From Kuafuiihalomonas sp039024635 (GTDB lineage: Bacteria > Myxococcota > Kuafuiibacteriia > Kuafuiibacteriales > Kuafuiibacteriaceae): 64,000 bases of DNA. A program made the translations under genes and the position numbers. Shown in pieces: positions 9,122 to 17,380 of this stretch (the stretch's first letter is position 1; each line of letters begins with the position of its first letter). The stretch is taken from NCBI GenBank assembly GCA_039024635.1, contig JBCCQA010000003.1:124001-188000 (forward strand). The letters are read 5' to 3'. The notes beneath the pieces are model-generated. The model worked only from the letters and a program-made list of their open reading frames with translations, ran no database searches and was not told the DNA's origin.

Positions 9122-10738
9122 ATGACTCGACTCGTCGTGCTCGCGGGTTTTCTGCTGTCGGCGTGTTCGGAGAGTCCTGTTTCCAACTTCGAGGAGGCCA
9201 GCCCACCCGACTCGGGGCCGGTCGACCGGGGAGGAGAGGAAGGGTCGGAGGATGCTGGTGTGTCGAGCGATGCGGGTGGAGAGCCCGTAGATCCGGGGCC
9301 CTTCCCCCTAACAGGCTGCTCGGCCGTCGCCTCCGAGCTTCCACTGGGGATGTTGGCCGTTTCCTTCGACGGCCGTGAGCTCATCGGACTTCGGGGCGAC
9401 GGCGAACGCCGCGTTCTTCATCGATCGTTCGATGAAGTGGAAATCTTGGAACCGGCCGTGCTTCGTGGACTGTGGGCTGCGCCAGGGCGCGCCATCGGTA
9501 TATCGGTGGCCGACGAGGACTGTGCCGACCCGGTGTGTCCCCGGCGGGCGGAGCTCTTCGTGGTTGAGGCGGCTGGTGTCCGTACGTTCGATGTATCGGC
9601 CGGAACGCGAGAACGGGATCCTGGCCTCGGCCTAGTAACGGACGACGGACTGATTCTGGCTTCGGTTCCTCTACGACCAAGCTTCGACGACAGGCGCCAG
9701 ATCGCCATCGACCTCTCCACGGGCGACCGCTACGAGCTTCCTTCGGCCTTGCAATGGCTGGAGCGCGGGCCGGCCGACATGGAAGGATGGCGTCCCGCCC
9801 GCCTGCAGCTCTCGGAACATGGCGATCCAAGGCCCGGCTACGTACACCTCGCCGGCGGTCGGACGATGAGCGTGGAAGACGCACCTTCGGATGCTTGGCA
9901 CTGGCAGGGGCGCTGGCTCTGGTTGGAGGACGGCGAGCTGATCCTGGCCGAGCGACTGGACCGACAGAGAATTCCGCTGACGGACTCGCTAGAGGATGCT
10001 CGGCTCGGCGGCATCCGAGGACAGGTCGTCGAGCTCTCGCGAGGCCGCTCGCTGGTAGGTGTGATCGACTTGGTCCGAGAGCGAACATACGTGTTGCCTA
10101 CGTTCACGTCGACTGACTCCGAATCCTCATTTCAGCTTCGGATCGGCCCGGACGTTGTTCTGGTCTCTCAGAGCGGCCTGCCCAAGGCCCGGGTCGACCT
10201 GGCAACCGGTCGAGTGGAAAGCCTCGAACTGGCTCTTCCGCCCTCACACGAAACCATCCAGGCCGCCTACTGCACGCCGGCGCTCCATCCAATGGTGGAC
10301 GGAGGTTACGTCCTGGCCCTCCGAACGCCTGAGCACACTGGGGCTTTTCGCCATCAGAACGGCGTCTTGGAACCTGTCGGTCGGCCAGTCCGAGATGTCT
10401 CGTGGGTCAGCGTCGTTCCGGCGGGCCCGACCCTCGCCGTGTCGTCCAATACAGGTCTCAGAACGTTCTGTCCCCATGTTGAGCCCAGTGAGGAGCCGCC
10501 CGTAGGTGAAGAGCTCGTCGGCGATTCCATCCAGCTGGTCAACGCACAGGGCGATGTCTACGTACTGGAGGAAGGGAGCCGGCTGACGTTCTTGGACCCG
10601 TCCGGACGATGCGCGATGGCCTCGAGCCAGGCTCCTCCGGGCGCGCACGTGTTGATCGACTTGGTGAATGGCGCAGAAGTCGAATGGCAAAGCGATGCCT
10701 ATTGGCTGGCACCCTTCAGCCTTGCGCTTCCGCTTTGA
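9122..10738 (+). CDS. Lipoprotein of unknown function, beta-rich
   Basis: 538 residues. The N-terminus (MTRLVVLAGFLLSAC) is a clear lipoprotein signal with lipobox LSAC, followed by a Ser/Asp/Glu/Gly-rich stalk of about 45 residues. The rest alternates short beta-like strands with turns, with recurring blocks such as LSTGDRYEL and LATGRVESL, compatible with a beta-propeller, but no catalogued repeat is recognised. Cys residues are few. Its 3' end overlaps the convergent LysR gene by 23 bp. Function unknown; probably an outer-membrane or periplasm-facing surface protein. Confidence 0.8.
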   Translation: MTRLVVLAGFLLSACSESPVSNFEEASPPDSGPVDRGGEEGSEDAGVSSDAGGEPVDPGPFPLTGCSAVASELPLGMLAVSFDGRELIGLRGDGERRVLHRSFDEVEILEPAVLRGLWAAPGRAIGISVADEDCADPVCPRRAELFVVEAAGVRTFDVSAGTRERDPGLGLVTDDGLILASVPLRPSFDDRRQIAIDLSTGDRYELPSALQWLERGPADMEGWRPARLQLSEHGDPRPGYVHLAGGRTMSVEDAPSDAWHWQGRWLWLEDGELILAERLDRQRIPLTDSLEDARLGGIRGQVVELSRGRSLVGVIDLVRERTYVLPTFTSTDSESSFQLRIGPDVVLVSQSGLPKARVDLATGRVESLELALPPSHETIQAAYCTPALHPMVDGGYVLALRTPEHTGAFRHQNGVLEPVGRPVRDVSWVSVVPAGPTLAVSSNTGLRTFCPHVEPSEEPPVGEELVGDSIQLVNAQGDVYVLEEGSRLTFLDPSGRCAMASSQAPPGAHVLIDLVNGAEVEWQSDAYWLAPFSLALPL

Positions 10739-11651
10739 CGCGCCGTTGGACCTGTCCCAGCACTCTCTTCACATCCGAGCGTCTACGGTCCTCGGGTCGC
10801 ATCGCGCAAAGCAGCCGAATCGGATCGAGTTTGGGCACGGACAAGCGCCAGAGTGCCAGCGAGGACACATCAGGGGCAGCAGTAACATCGGGAAGCACGG
10901 TCAGGAATCGACCGGAAAGTGCGACCTGGAGATTCGATCGAAGCATCGTCACTCGCATCCCGACCCGTCGTTCCAGATGAGACGGCCAGCCGTCCATGGG
11001 CTGACCCGAATCACCTACTTGGGGAACCGAGAATGGATGGCCAAGGAGCTCGCTCAGTGCTGGGCGCTTCACTCCGTACAATGGGTGAGCTCGCCCGCAA
11101 TACACGGACTTGCTCGTCAAGCCCAGTTCCAGCACACGCAAACCCTCGGCCACCAACTCTTCGTAGTAGAAGGCCAGGTCGACGTCATGGCGACGCAGGG
11201 CCTGCAGAGCATCGACTGGTCGGAGGTTGAGGTGCTCAGCGAGCTGCGGGCCGCACGCGTCAAGCATGGCAGGGACGACGAAGTGCTCGGTCAGGAGCCC
11301 CAGCGAGGCCACCCGCAGGGGTCGAGCCATGGCGGTCGGATCGATGGCCCGCAAGGCGTCATCCACCGCGAGCACGGAAGTCCGAGTCGCTTCCCGCAGC
11401 CGCCCACCCGCCTCGTTCAGTCTCAAGGATCGACCAACTCGATGAAACAGAGGCTGCCCCAGCCTGTCCTCCAAAAGCCGCACGCTCCGCGAAATCGCAG
11501 CTGCACTCAGACCAAGACTCTTGCCCGCCTGAACCGTGGTCCCGAGCTCCGAGACCGCGTGAAAGGCGGGAAGCCAGGCCCAGACCTGATCACGGACACG
11601 AGACGCTTCAGATCGGGTACCGCTCGGCCCGGCCTTCTCCGGCTTCGTCAT
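10716..11651 (-). CDS. LysR-family transcriptional regulator
   Basis: 311 residues. The N-terminal winged helix-turn-helix is recognisable around residues 28-90: FHAVSELGTTVQAGKSLGLS, then AAISRSVRLLEDRLGQPLFHR, the standard LysR pattern. The C-terminal two-lobed effector-binding domain follows (LRVASLGLLTEHFVVPAML). The first 25 or so residues are an unusual charged extension, so a start further in is possible. LysR regulators usually control a divergent neighbour; here the divergent side holds only a 35-codon open frame at 11807-11914, so the target may have been lost or lies elsewhere. Confidence 0.9.
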   Translation of the reverse strand: MTKPEKAGPSGTRSEASRVRDQVWAWLPAFHAVSELGTTVQAGKSLGLSAAAISRSVRLLEDRLGQPLFHRVGRSLRLNEAGGRLREATRTSVLAVDDALRAIDPTAMARPLRVASLGLLTEHFVVPAMLDACGPQLAEHLNLRPVDALQALRRHDVDLAFYYEELVAEGLRVLELGLTSKSVYCGRAHPLYGVKRPALSELLGHPFSVPQVGDSGQPMDGWPSHLERRVGMRVTMLRSNLQVALSGRFLTVLPDVTAAPDVSSLALWRLSVPKLDPIRLLCAMRPEDRRRSDVKRVLGQVQRRVKAEAQG

Positions 11652-11978
11652 CTGCGACCCACCAAGAGAGTGTCGGGAGAGCTGGCCACCAACCGAAGCA
11701 TGCCCCCGGCGGACCTTCCTGACCAGGCCACTGGTCAGGCCCCCGGCTCAACATCGTCGTTCCAGGGACTCCTGGCTCGACACAGCAGCTCCCTAGTGTG
11801 CCGGTCATGAAGTTCGATCAGTTTCCCGTCGAGTCATCGGCCGTCCTGGTGGACCAGCTTCGGAGGGAGTTGGGTGGACCCCAGGGACCGACAAGCCCGA
11901 AAGGGCGGCCGTAGGCGGCTGGGCCGGCAAGGTGGTCGAGGGCCGGCGGGAAGCGTTTTGAACTCTGTGATCGGTATA
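11652..11978. other. Intergenic region with a possible gene remnant
   Basis: This 327-bp stretch separates the LysR gene from the alkyltransferase-like gene. It holds one plausible small open frame on the plus strand, ATG at 11807 to TAG at 11914 (35 residues, beginning MKFDQFPVESSAVLVDQL), divergent from LysR. The first 24 residues look protein-like and the tail is Pro/Gly-rich, as if a frame had been lost. No homologue is recognised. No convincing hairpin terminator or promoter is seen. Confidence 0.25.
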
Positions 11979-12350
11979 CTAGTCCGGCGTCCATCCGTCC
12001 CGGAGAAGGACGGGAATGAAGTCCTCACCCGGGCCTTTCCACCGGAAGCGTCTCCAGTCCACGACTCCGGCCTCCGAGAACTCGATGCCTTCCTTGGCCA
12101 GCAAGCGTTCTTGCTCGACCGGACGCTTCACGTCCCCCCGAAACGAAATCCGTCCTTGGGCGTTGATGACCCGCTGCCAAGGGACTTCGTGGACGAGCTC
12201 AGGGGGGAGCTCCCGGAGGGCCGTTCCTATGGCCCGAGCATGGCGCGGCGAGACCACGTAGGTCGCGACCTGGCCATAGCTGGCCACACGGCCCCGGGGG
12301 ATGAGCCGAGTGACCTCATAGACGGCAGCCCTGAAGACATCGAGCGTCAA
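11979..12350 (-). CDS. Alkyltransferase-like protein (MGMT family, active-site Cys replaced)
   Basis: Using the TTG at 12350 gives 123 residues starting MTLDVFRAAVYEV, which fits the DNA-binding domain of O6-alkylguanine-DNA alkyltransferases. The helix-turn-helix and Arg-finger region (IPRGRVASYGQVA) is present. The active-site motif PCHR is PWQRV here, so the methyl-accepting Cys is a Trp. This defines alkyltransferase-like (ATL) proteins, which bind alkylated guanine and hand it to nucleotide excision repair rather than repairing it. The start is 8 bp after the stop of the Cys-rich lipoprotein gene, so it is the last gene of that operon. The frame is open upstream, but that part overlaps the lipoprotein gene and has no family similarity. 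Confidence 0.87.
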   Translation of the reverse strand: MTLDVFRAAVYEVTRLIPRGRVASYGQVATYVVSPRHARAIGTALRELPPELVHEVPWQRVINAQGRISFRGDVKRPVEQERLLAKEGIEFSEAGVVDWRRFRWKGPGEDFIPVLLRDGWTPD

Positions 12351-12358
12351 GCCGAGCC

Positions 12359-13654
12359 TCAGGGAGCAACGGGGCAGCAAATACCCACTGCCTCGGGACG
12401 GTTCGGATCCAGATCGAAGAGACCCCCGCACTCGGCGAGAGAGGGCCGCTCGTCGGTAGCGCCGATTCGACAGCTCTCGTCGGCCGCACAGTCGCTTAGG
12501 CTCTGACAGCCCGCAACGCAAACGGCAAAGCTCTCTTCGCCTTCTCCGATCGGATGAGCCAGGTCGCAGATGGGTCGGCCTTCACCAAAGCTGGCCCAGC
12601 AGTCTTCGTTCCGCCAGCAGCCCCGAGGAACACAGGCGAAGTCTTCTCGGTCTACGAGAAGGGGAAGACCTTCGTAGCTCTCTCGCCTTGGCTGACCGGG
12701 GGAAGGCGGCGGCACGTTGCACCGGGCACCCAGCCCACGGTCTCGGCAGCGCTGGTCGAGCACCGCGGCCGATACATCCGGCGCGTCCTCACCCGGTATC
12801 CAGCAGGGCAGTCCGCATCGACCGTCTTCTTGGCAGACCTGAGGCGGCTCCCCGGGCCCCGTGCACTCACCCACCTCGCAGGGTCTCTCGCATAAGCCGC
12901 TCCGAAGCTGGCAAATCGTCTCGTTGGGGTCGCCATCCGCGAGAGGGCAGTCGGCGTCCTCTCCGCAGTCGCCGAGGCAAATGCCGAGCGTACCGTCCCA
13001 CTGGGAGGTCTCGCAACGCCCTGCTTCGCAGGGCTGAAGCGCGCCGATCTGCCGCGGTGGCTCGGCTTCTTCGGCGAGAGGACAGAAGTCCACCGCGGCC
13101 GGGCAGCCCAGTCGGCGCTCGCAGCGGCCCGGGAAGTCGGGCCCCACGTCCAGACAGCGGAATGGAACGAAGCCCGTGCTACAGTCGATGGCTTCGAAAC
13201 AGGGCCGAGTGCAGTAGAAACCGTCACCGACCTCGGCACACTCGGCGGGGTAGAAAGGTCCACCTGGGATGAGCGCGACCCGCCCGCAGTCCCCCTGGCC
13301 TTCGCGACAGCGTTCGCAAGGTGCCCTGCTTCGAGTACAGATCCCGACCCCTTCTTCGGCTCCGTGATCGAAGTCGCACCACGCTTCGAGGGCCAATCCG
13401 TGGCCGCAGCCCTCCGAGCGGCAGGCCTCACAGTCGGCATCGGAAACGCAGGCTGTCCCAGGAACGCAGCGTCTTTCCAAGACGTCGCAAACCAGGCCAT
13501 TGGGGCAGGCCCCAGCTTCCACGCTCCCTTGGTCGAAACTACAGGGTATGGAGGGCTCAGGTGGCCCTTGATCGGGAGACCCGGCGTCTTCTGCCTGCGG
13601 CCGCTGCAGGTCCAAGGTGCAGCTCGCGAGGAGGAGCAGCGGCCAGACCCTCAT
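12359..13654 (-). CDS. Cysteine-rich lipoprotein of unknown function
   Basis: 431 residues with a lipoprotein signal (MRVWPLLLLASC) and an Asp/Gly/Pro stalk. The mature part holds dozens of Cys in recurring spacings (CVSDADCEAC, CLGDCGEDADCPL, CRNEDCW-like blocks), which should be disulfide-bonded outside the cytoplasm. Similar Cys-rich, Asp-rich lipoproteins are abundant in Myxococcota; none has a defined role that I can assign. It follows the FecR-domain gene by 12 bp and precedes the ATL gene by 8 bp, so it belongs to the ECF sigma operon. Confidence 0.82.
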   Translation of the reverse strand: MRVWPLLLLASCTLDLQRPQAEDAGSPDQGPPEPSIPCSFDQGSVEAGACPNGLVCDVLERRCVPGTACVSDADCEACRSEGCGHGLALEAWCDFDHGAEEGVGICTRSRAPCERCREGQGDCGRVALIPGGPFYPAECAEVGDGFYCTRPCFEAIDCSTGFVPFRCLDVGPDFPGRCERRLGCPAAVDFCPLAEEAEPPRQIGALQPCEAGRCETSQWDGTLGICLGDCGEDADCPLADGDPNETICQLRSGLCERPCEVGECTGPGEPPQVCQEDGRCGLPCWIPGEDAPDVSAAVLDQRCRDRGLGARCNVPPPSPGQPRRESYEGLPLLVDREDFACVPRGCWRNEDCWASFGEGRPICDLAHPIGEGEESFAVCVAGCQSLSDCAADESCRIGATDERPSLAECGGLFDLDPNRPEAVGICCPVAP

Positions 13655-13666
13655 GGGTCCATGATG

Positions 13667-14527
13667 TCACTTTCGAAGCAGCTCTTCGAGAGTCTCGAGC
13701 CTAGGAGACTTGGGAAAGCTCGCCTTCATCTCCTGCACCAGCGTACGGACCCGCTCCGGGTCACCCCGTAGAGAGGCGGCAAAAGCTTCCTGAAAAAGCG
13801 CGTCCTCCACGAAGGCCCCGTTCGGATGCTCAACACGATAGCGCTGGAACAAGCGCTCGGCCGAGGCGTGCTCCCCCCGAGCGACGGCATCCATGGCACG
13901 CCGCATCAACTCGTCCTCGCCCAGCGGGGGCGGGGTCGGCGCAGCGGGGGACGTGGGCGCTGGGGCGCAGACTCGCGTGTCCTCACCCGACTGGAGCCTG
14001 GCCTCTCCGACCCTCACCGTGCCTTCGAAGACCTCGACCGCGGTGCAGGGCCCCTCGACAACAACCCTGAACTGGGTGCCGACGACTTCGACCTCGGTCT
14101 GTGGGGTCCGGACCAGGAAGCGAGCGCCGGCCTGAAGCGGCTCGACGAAACAGTCGACGCCGCCCTTCTCCAAGCTCAGCCGCGCCGAGCCTGGCTGGGC
14201 GGCTTCGATTTCGAGACGGGTTTGGGGTCGAAGCGACACATAGTGATCGTCGAAGTGAACATCCAAGGGCTGGTCGCCGGTGGCGTGCAGTCCTTGGACG
14301 CCGTCGTAGCTCGGCCTGTCGCTCGCAAGGACGAGCAACAGTACGCCTGCGCCCACGGCAGCCGCCAAGCCCACGCCGGCCCACATGGGGCCGCGGGCCG
14401 GCCGCTCCGCTCGTGCGAGGGCGCCCCGTATGATCCGAGCCTCGACTTCCGCTGAGGGTCGGGCGTCCCTCAGGGATTGGAGTTGGGGGTTGGTCTCCCC
14501 GTCGCGATGAAGCTGCTGCGCTCCCAT
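13667..14527 (-). CDS. FecR-domain membrane protein with TPR-like tail, putative anti-sigma or sigma-regulator
   Basis: 286 residues. A cytoplasmic N-terminal segment of about 47 residues is followed by one membrane span (about 48-68: MWAGVGLAAAVGAGVLLLVL). The outer part is a FecR domain, with the patterns VSLRPQTRLEIE, FLVRTPQTEVEVVGTQFRV and VEVFEGTVRVG. A Pro-rich linker then leads to helical repeats (about 205-280) resembling TPRs. The gene start lies inside the 3' end of the ECF sigma gene (58-bp overlap). This location suggests a sigma regulator that senses something outside the membrane. There is no recognisable zinc anti-sigma HxxxCxxC motif. Confidence 0.82.
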   Translation of the reverse strand: MGAQQLHRDGETNPQLQSLRDARPSAEVEARIIRGALARAERPARGPMWAGVGLAAAVGAGVLLLVLASDRPSYDGVQGLHATGDQPLDVHFDDHYVSLRPQTRLEIEAAQPGSARLSLEKGGVDCFVEPLQAGARFLVRTPQTEVEVVGTQFRVVVEGPCTAVEVFEGTVRVGEARLQSGEDTRVCAPAPTSPAAPTPPPLGEDELMRRAMDAVARGEHASAERLFQRYRVEHPNGAFVEDALFQEAFAASLRGDPERVRTLVQEMKASFPKSPRLETLEELLRK

Positions 14528-15024
14528 TCCTTCAAAAACCCACGGCGCGCCAACCGAAGCCGACTCGCCACCGTTCCCGCCGGGATCCCAAGGATCTCGG
14601 CCACTTCTTCCCGAGTATGCCCTTCGACGTCCGATAGGATCAGCACCTCCTGCTGTTTGGCCGGAAGAAGGCTCAAACAGCGTCGGACGCTGAGCTCGGA
14701 CTCTCGACTCGGGATCGATCCCGGGTCGAAGGCAGGCTCAGGTGGATCACCTTTCAGCACCCCCCGTCGAAACCACGCCTTGCGGCGGGCGTTGGCGACG
14801 ATGTGCTTCGTGATCCGAAACAACCAGGGCTTCAGCCCCTGCTCTTCCCGGCATTGGTCGATCTTTCGGATCGCCACCGCCAGGACCTCTTGAGCCGCGT
14901 CCTCGGCCTCGGCCGGGGGCAAGCCCATCATGACCGCCCACCGATAAACACTCCTCGCATGCAGCTGGAATAGCCGGCGCCATGCCGACTGGTCTCCCGC
15001 TTTGCATGACTCGAGGAGCCCCAC
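14470..15024 (-). CDS. ECF-family RNA polymerase sigma factor
   Basis: 184 residues. Region 2 (LFQLHARSVYRWAVMMGLPP then AEDAAQEVLAVAIRKI, with PWLFRITKHIVANARRK) and region 4 (LSLLPAKQQEVLILSDVEG then REEVAEILGIPAGTVASRLR) are both clear. There is no region 3, as expected for ECF sigmas. The gene follows the outer-membrane-like protein by 45 bp and overlaps the FecR-domain gene, so sigma and regulator are probably translationally linked. The target promoter cannot be read from this window. Confidence 0.93.
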   Translation of the reverse strand: MGLLESCKAGDQSAWRRLFQLHARSVYRWAVMMGLPPAEAEDAAQEVLAVAIRKIDQCREEQGLKPWLFRITKHIVANARRKAWFRRGVLKGDPPEPAFDPGSIPSRESELSVRRCLSLLPAKQQEVLILSDVEGHTREEVAEILGIPAGTVASRLRLARRGFLKEWERSSFIATGRPTPNSNP

Positions 15025-15069
15025 GATGGGTCAGTACAGCCTTCCCATGTGCTTGGGTAAAGAAGCTGA

Positions 15070-15999
15070 TCAGGGGCGCCAGCGAAGGCTCAAATTCGAG
15101 GTCAAACCCCAGGCATTGAGCCGAGGCAGTTGGCTTCGCTCGCCTTCGACGAGGAGTTCGAAGCCCCCCGGGAAGGCATCCGCTCCCGCATGGACCCCCA
15201 CCTCGAGCCGACGCACCAAGACGGCGGTGTGAAGGCCCACGCCAAGCCCAAGGAGGGCGCCATCGGCGCGCGCCGGCCCCTCGACATCCTCTAGACGGAC
15301 CCGAAGCCAATCCCACCGAAGGCCGCCCTCCAACCCCCAGGTCCAGCGGGCCGCCCGACTCTCCCAAGCCGCCCCAAGGCCGCCCCCCAGGCCGAGAACG
15401 TCCAGGCGAGCACCTTCGAGTCGTCCGCGCGCCGGTAGGTCCCCGCGTACATGAAGCCGCAGCGGGCCCCATCCCAGGTCAAGGCCGAGGCTCGGACCAG
15501 CCAGGCCAGGACTCCGCCAGCGTAGGCCGGCCCCGCCACCGAGACGCAGGGTCCCAGAGCGGGCGTTCAGAACCCGCGTCGGTGCCGGCCTCTGAACGCG
15601 AGTGGAAGGACCCTGGACCTTAGAAACGGGACCCACCCGAATACGAGGCTCGACCGAACGAGGTTCGGGCGCCGCCGTCCGCTTCGGCGCAGGCCTTCGA
15701 GGACGGAGCTCCGCCTCCAAGACCAAGGACTGAAGGAACACCGCCGTCCGCGCAGGACCCAGCCGCTCCAGACCGGCCGGCGACCTTCGAAGGAGCCGCA
15801 GGCCGTCGTCCCGCCGCAGTTCCAGACCTTCGGCGACGAAGCGCGCGCATAGGCTGGTGTTGCAAACGGAGCAGCGACGAATCCTCAAGCCCGGAGCTGC
15901 TTGGTCCAGGGCCTCGACGGCCCCTTCACCGAGCCAGCAAATCTCGGGCGCCGCGGTCAAAGCGGCGATGAAGGTCATGGACCCAATGGCGCCAAGCAC
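15070..15999 (-). CDS. Predicted exported protein with beta-barrel-like C-terminal half, function unknown
   Basis: 309 residues from the GTG at 15999; an ATG at 15978 (MTFIAALTAAPEIC) is an alternative. The N-terminus is hydrophobic and signal-like. Residues about 20-50 hold several Cys, including RRCSVCNTSLC. A Pro/Arg-rich linker spans roughly 95-145. The C-terminal half is made of Gly-rich strands that alternate in a way typical of small outer-membrane barrels, ending in LSLRWRP. No family is recognised. It sits 3 bp after the DUF192 gene and 45 bp before the ECF sigma gene, so it is probably part of that regulated unit. Confidence 0.7.
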   Translation of the reverse strand: MLGAIGSMTFIAALTAAPEICWLGEGAVEALDQAAPGLRIRRCSVCNTSLCARFVAEGLELRRDDGLRLLRRSPAGLERLGPARTAVFLQSLVLEAELRPRRPAPKRTAAPEPRSVEPRIRVGPVSKVQGPSTRVQRPAPTRVLNARSGTLRLGGGAGLRWRSPGLAGPSLGLDLGWGPLRLHVRGDLPARGRLEGARLDVLGLGGGLGAAWESRAARWTWGLEGGLRWDWLRVRLEDVEGPARADGALLGLGVGLHTAVLVRRLEVGVHAGADAFPGGFELLVEGERSQLPRLNAWGLTSNLSLRWRP

Positions 16000-16002
16000 G
16001 GG

Positions 16003-16500
16003 TTAGCGTTCAGGAACCGGCGCCATGAAATCGACCCGCTGCCCGGACTCGATGCCCAAGCGGGCCGCTTCGCCGCCGGCCAGCTCGAGAACGTACTGCG
16101 AAGCTCCCGGCACTCTTCGAGAAGTCAGGGTCTGCGGCTCTGCTTCGGCCACGATACCGAGGACCGTTCGGTCTTCTCGAATGAAGATCATGTCGAGCGG
16201 AATGAGGGTGTTCTTCATCCAGAAGGACTGCTGACGGGGCTGAGGAAAGAGGAAGAGCATGCCTTCTCGTTCTCGCAGACACTCTCTGAACATGAGGCCT
16301 CGGGCGCGTTCCGATTCGTCGTCGGCAACCTCGGCCTGAATGCGGACCGCGCCCTCCTCGGTGACGATATGCACGGGAATTCGAAAGGCGTCTTTCGCAG
16401 CTCCGCACTCGTCGGCCGGTGGGCCCGCACAAGCTCCCAATGCCGCCAGGCCGAACCCGAGCAGGCAATGCCGCAGAGCGCCGCCATCCTCCAAGGCCAT
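16003..16500 (-). CDS. DUF192-domain lipoprotein
   Basis: 165 residues with a signal ending in lipobox LGAC. The mature part matches DUF192 closely: RARGLMFR, EGMLFLFP, FWMKNTLIPLDMIFI, then YVLELAGGEA and GIESGQRV. The domain is widespread in archaea and bacteria and has no settled biochemical role. It is the first gene of the set running through the ECF sigma and FecR genes, with only 3 bp to the next start, so it may be exported together with the outer-membrane-like protein. Confidence 0.9.
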   Translation of the reverse strand: MALEDGGALRHCLLGFGLAALGACAGPPADECGAAKDAFRIPVHIVTEEGAVRIQAEVADDESERARGLMFRECLREREGMLFLFPQPRQQSFWMKNTLIPLDMIFIREDRTVLGIVAEAEPQTLTSRRVPGASQYVLELAGGEAARLGIESGQRVDFMAPVPER

Positions 16501-16517
16501 CCCGAGACGTGTAGTCC

Positions 16518-17339
16518 TCAGCCAGCAGCGGGTCGAGGGCTACCTGCCTTGCGCTGGGACCGATCGCAGACCCATCGCACCAGGCCAGGCAGAATCCGAT
16601 GGGCGGCGACGGTCGCCCGACCCTCCAGCCCCGGAATCACCTCGAAGCGATTCTTGGCCATGCCCTCCAGGAGGGCTCGAGCCACTTCTTCAGCCGACAG
16701 CATCTTCACCGAGCCGGCGATGGCTCGGGTTTCCTTGGGCATGATCTCGAGCTCGGCCGCATGCTGGGGGGTGTCGGTGTCGGGCGGCTGGAGGATGGTG
16801 ACACGGATGCCCGCTGCCTTGAGCTCGCCTCGCACACACTCCGTGAAACCCTGCATGGCAAACTTCGAGGCCGCGTAGGCCGAGTAGCCGTAGATTCCCA
16901 TCACAGACAGGAGCGAGCCCACATTGGCGATGTGGCCCTGCCCCCTCTGAACCATCCGCGGGGCCACGGCCCGGGTCATGTGGACCATCCCGAAGTAGTT
17001 CACTTCCATGTGACGCCGAAACTCCATCGGGTCCTGCTCGAGAAAGCGGCCCGGCGTTGCGACGCCAGCATTGTTGATGAGCATGTCGGGGGCGTGGGCA
17101 TCCAGGAGCGGAGGCAGGGCAGCATCCACTGCCTCGACGGAGGAGATGTCGAGGGGCAGGACTCGAACCTCGGCCCCCGGTCGCTCGATCTCGGCCCTGG
17201 TCTGATGAAGGAGCTCTTCGCGACGGGCGATCAAGGTCAGGTGAGCGCCGTACCCCACGAGCTGCTTGGCGAGCGCCTTTCCGATGCCGCTCGAACCACC
17301 GGTAATCAGCACGTGCTTTCCGCGAAAGTAGTCCATCAT
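16518..17339 (-). CDS. SDR resembling 3-ketodihydrosphingosine reductase
   Basis: 273 residues. TGGSSGIG, NNAG, the catalytic Ser in VGSLLS and YAASK are all present. The substrate-loop motif PPDTDTPQ, followed by PKETRAI and KMLSAEEVARALLEG, matches the eukaryotic-type 3-ketodihydrosphingosine reductase pattern better than other SDRs. That enzyme reduces the first intermediate of sphingolipid synthesis with NADPH. Sphingolipids are known in several Myxococcota. No serine palmitoyltransferase is visible in the window. The C-terminal tail is not long enough to call a membrane span. Confidence 0.8.
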   Translation of the reverse strand: MMDYFRGKHVLITGGSSGIGKALAKQLVGYGAHLTLIARREELLHQTRAEIERPGAEVRVLPLDISSVEAVDAALPPLLDAHAPDMLINNAGVATPGRFLEQDPMEFRRHMEVNYFGMVHMTRAVAPRMVQRGQGHIANVGSLLSVMGIYGYSAYAASKFAMQGFTECVRGELKAAGIRVTILQPPDTDTPQHAAELEIMPKETRAIAGSVKMLSAEEVARALLEGMAKNRFEVIPGLEGRATVAAHRILPGLVRWVCDRSQRKAGSPRPAAG

Positions 17340-17380
17340 GGCCCGGCCATATGCGCTCGGACGCCCTTGGACCAGCCCCT

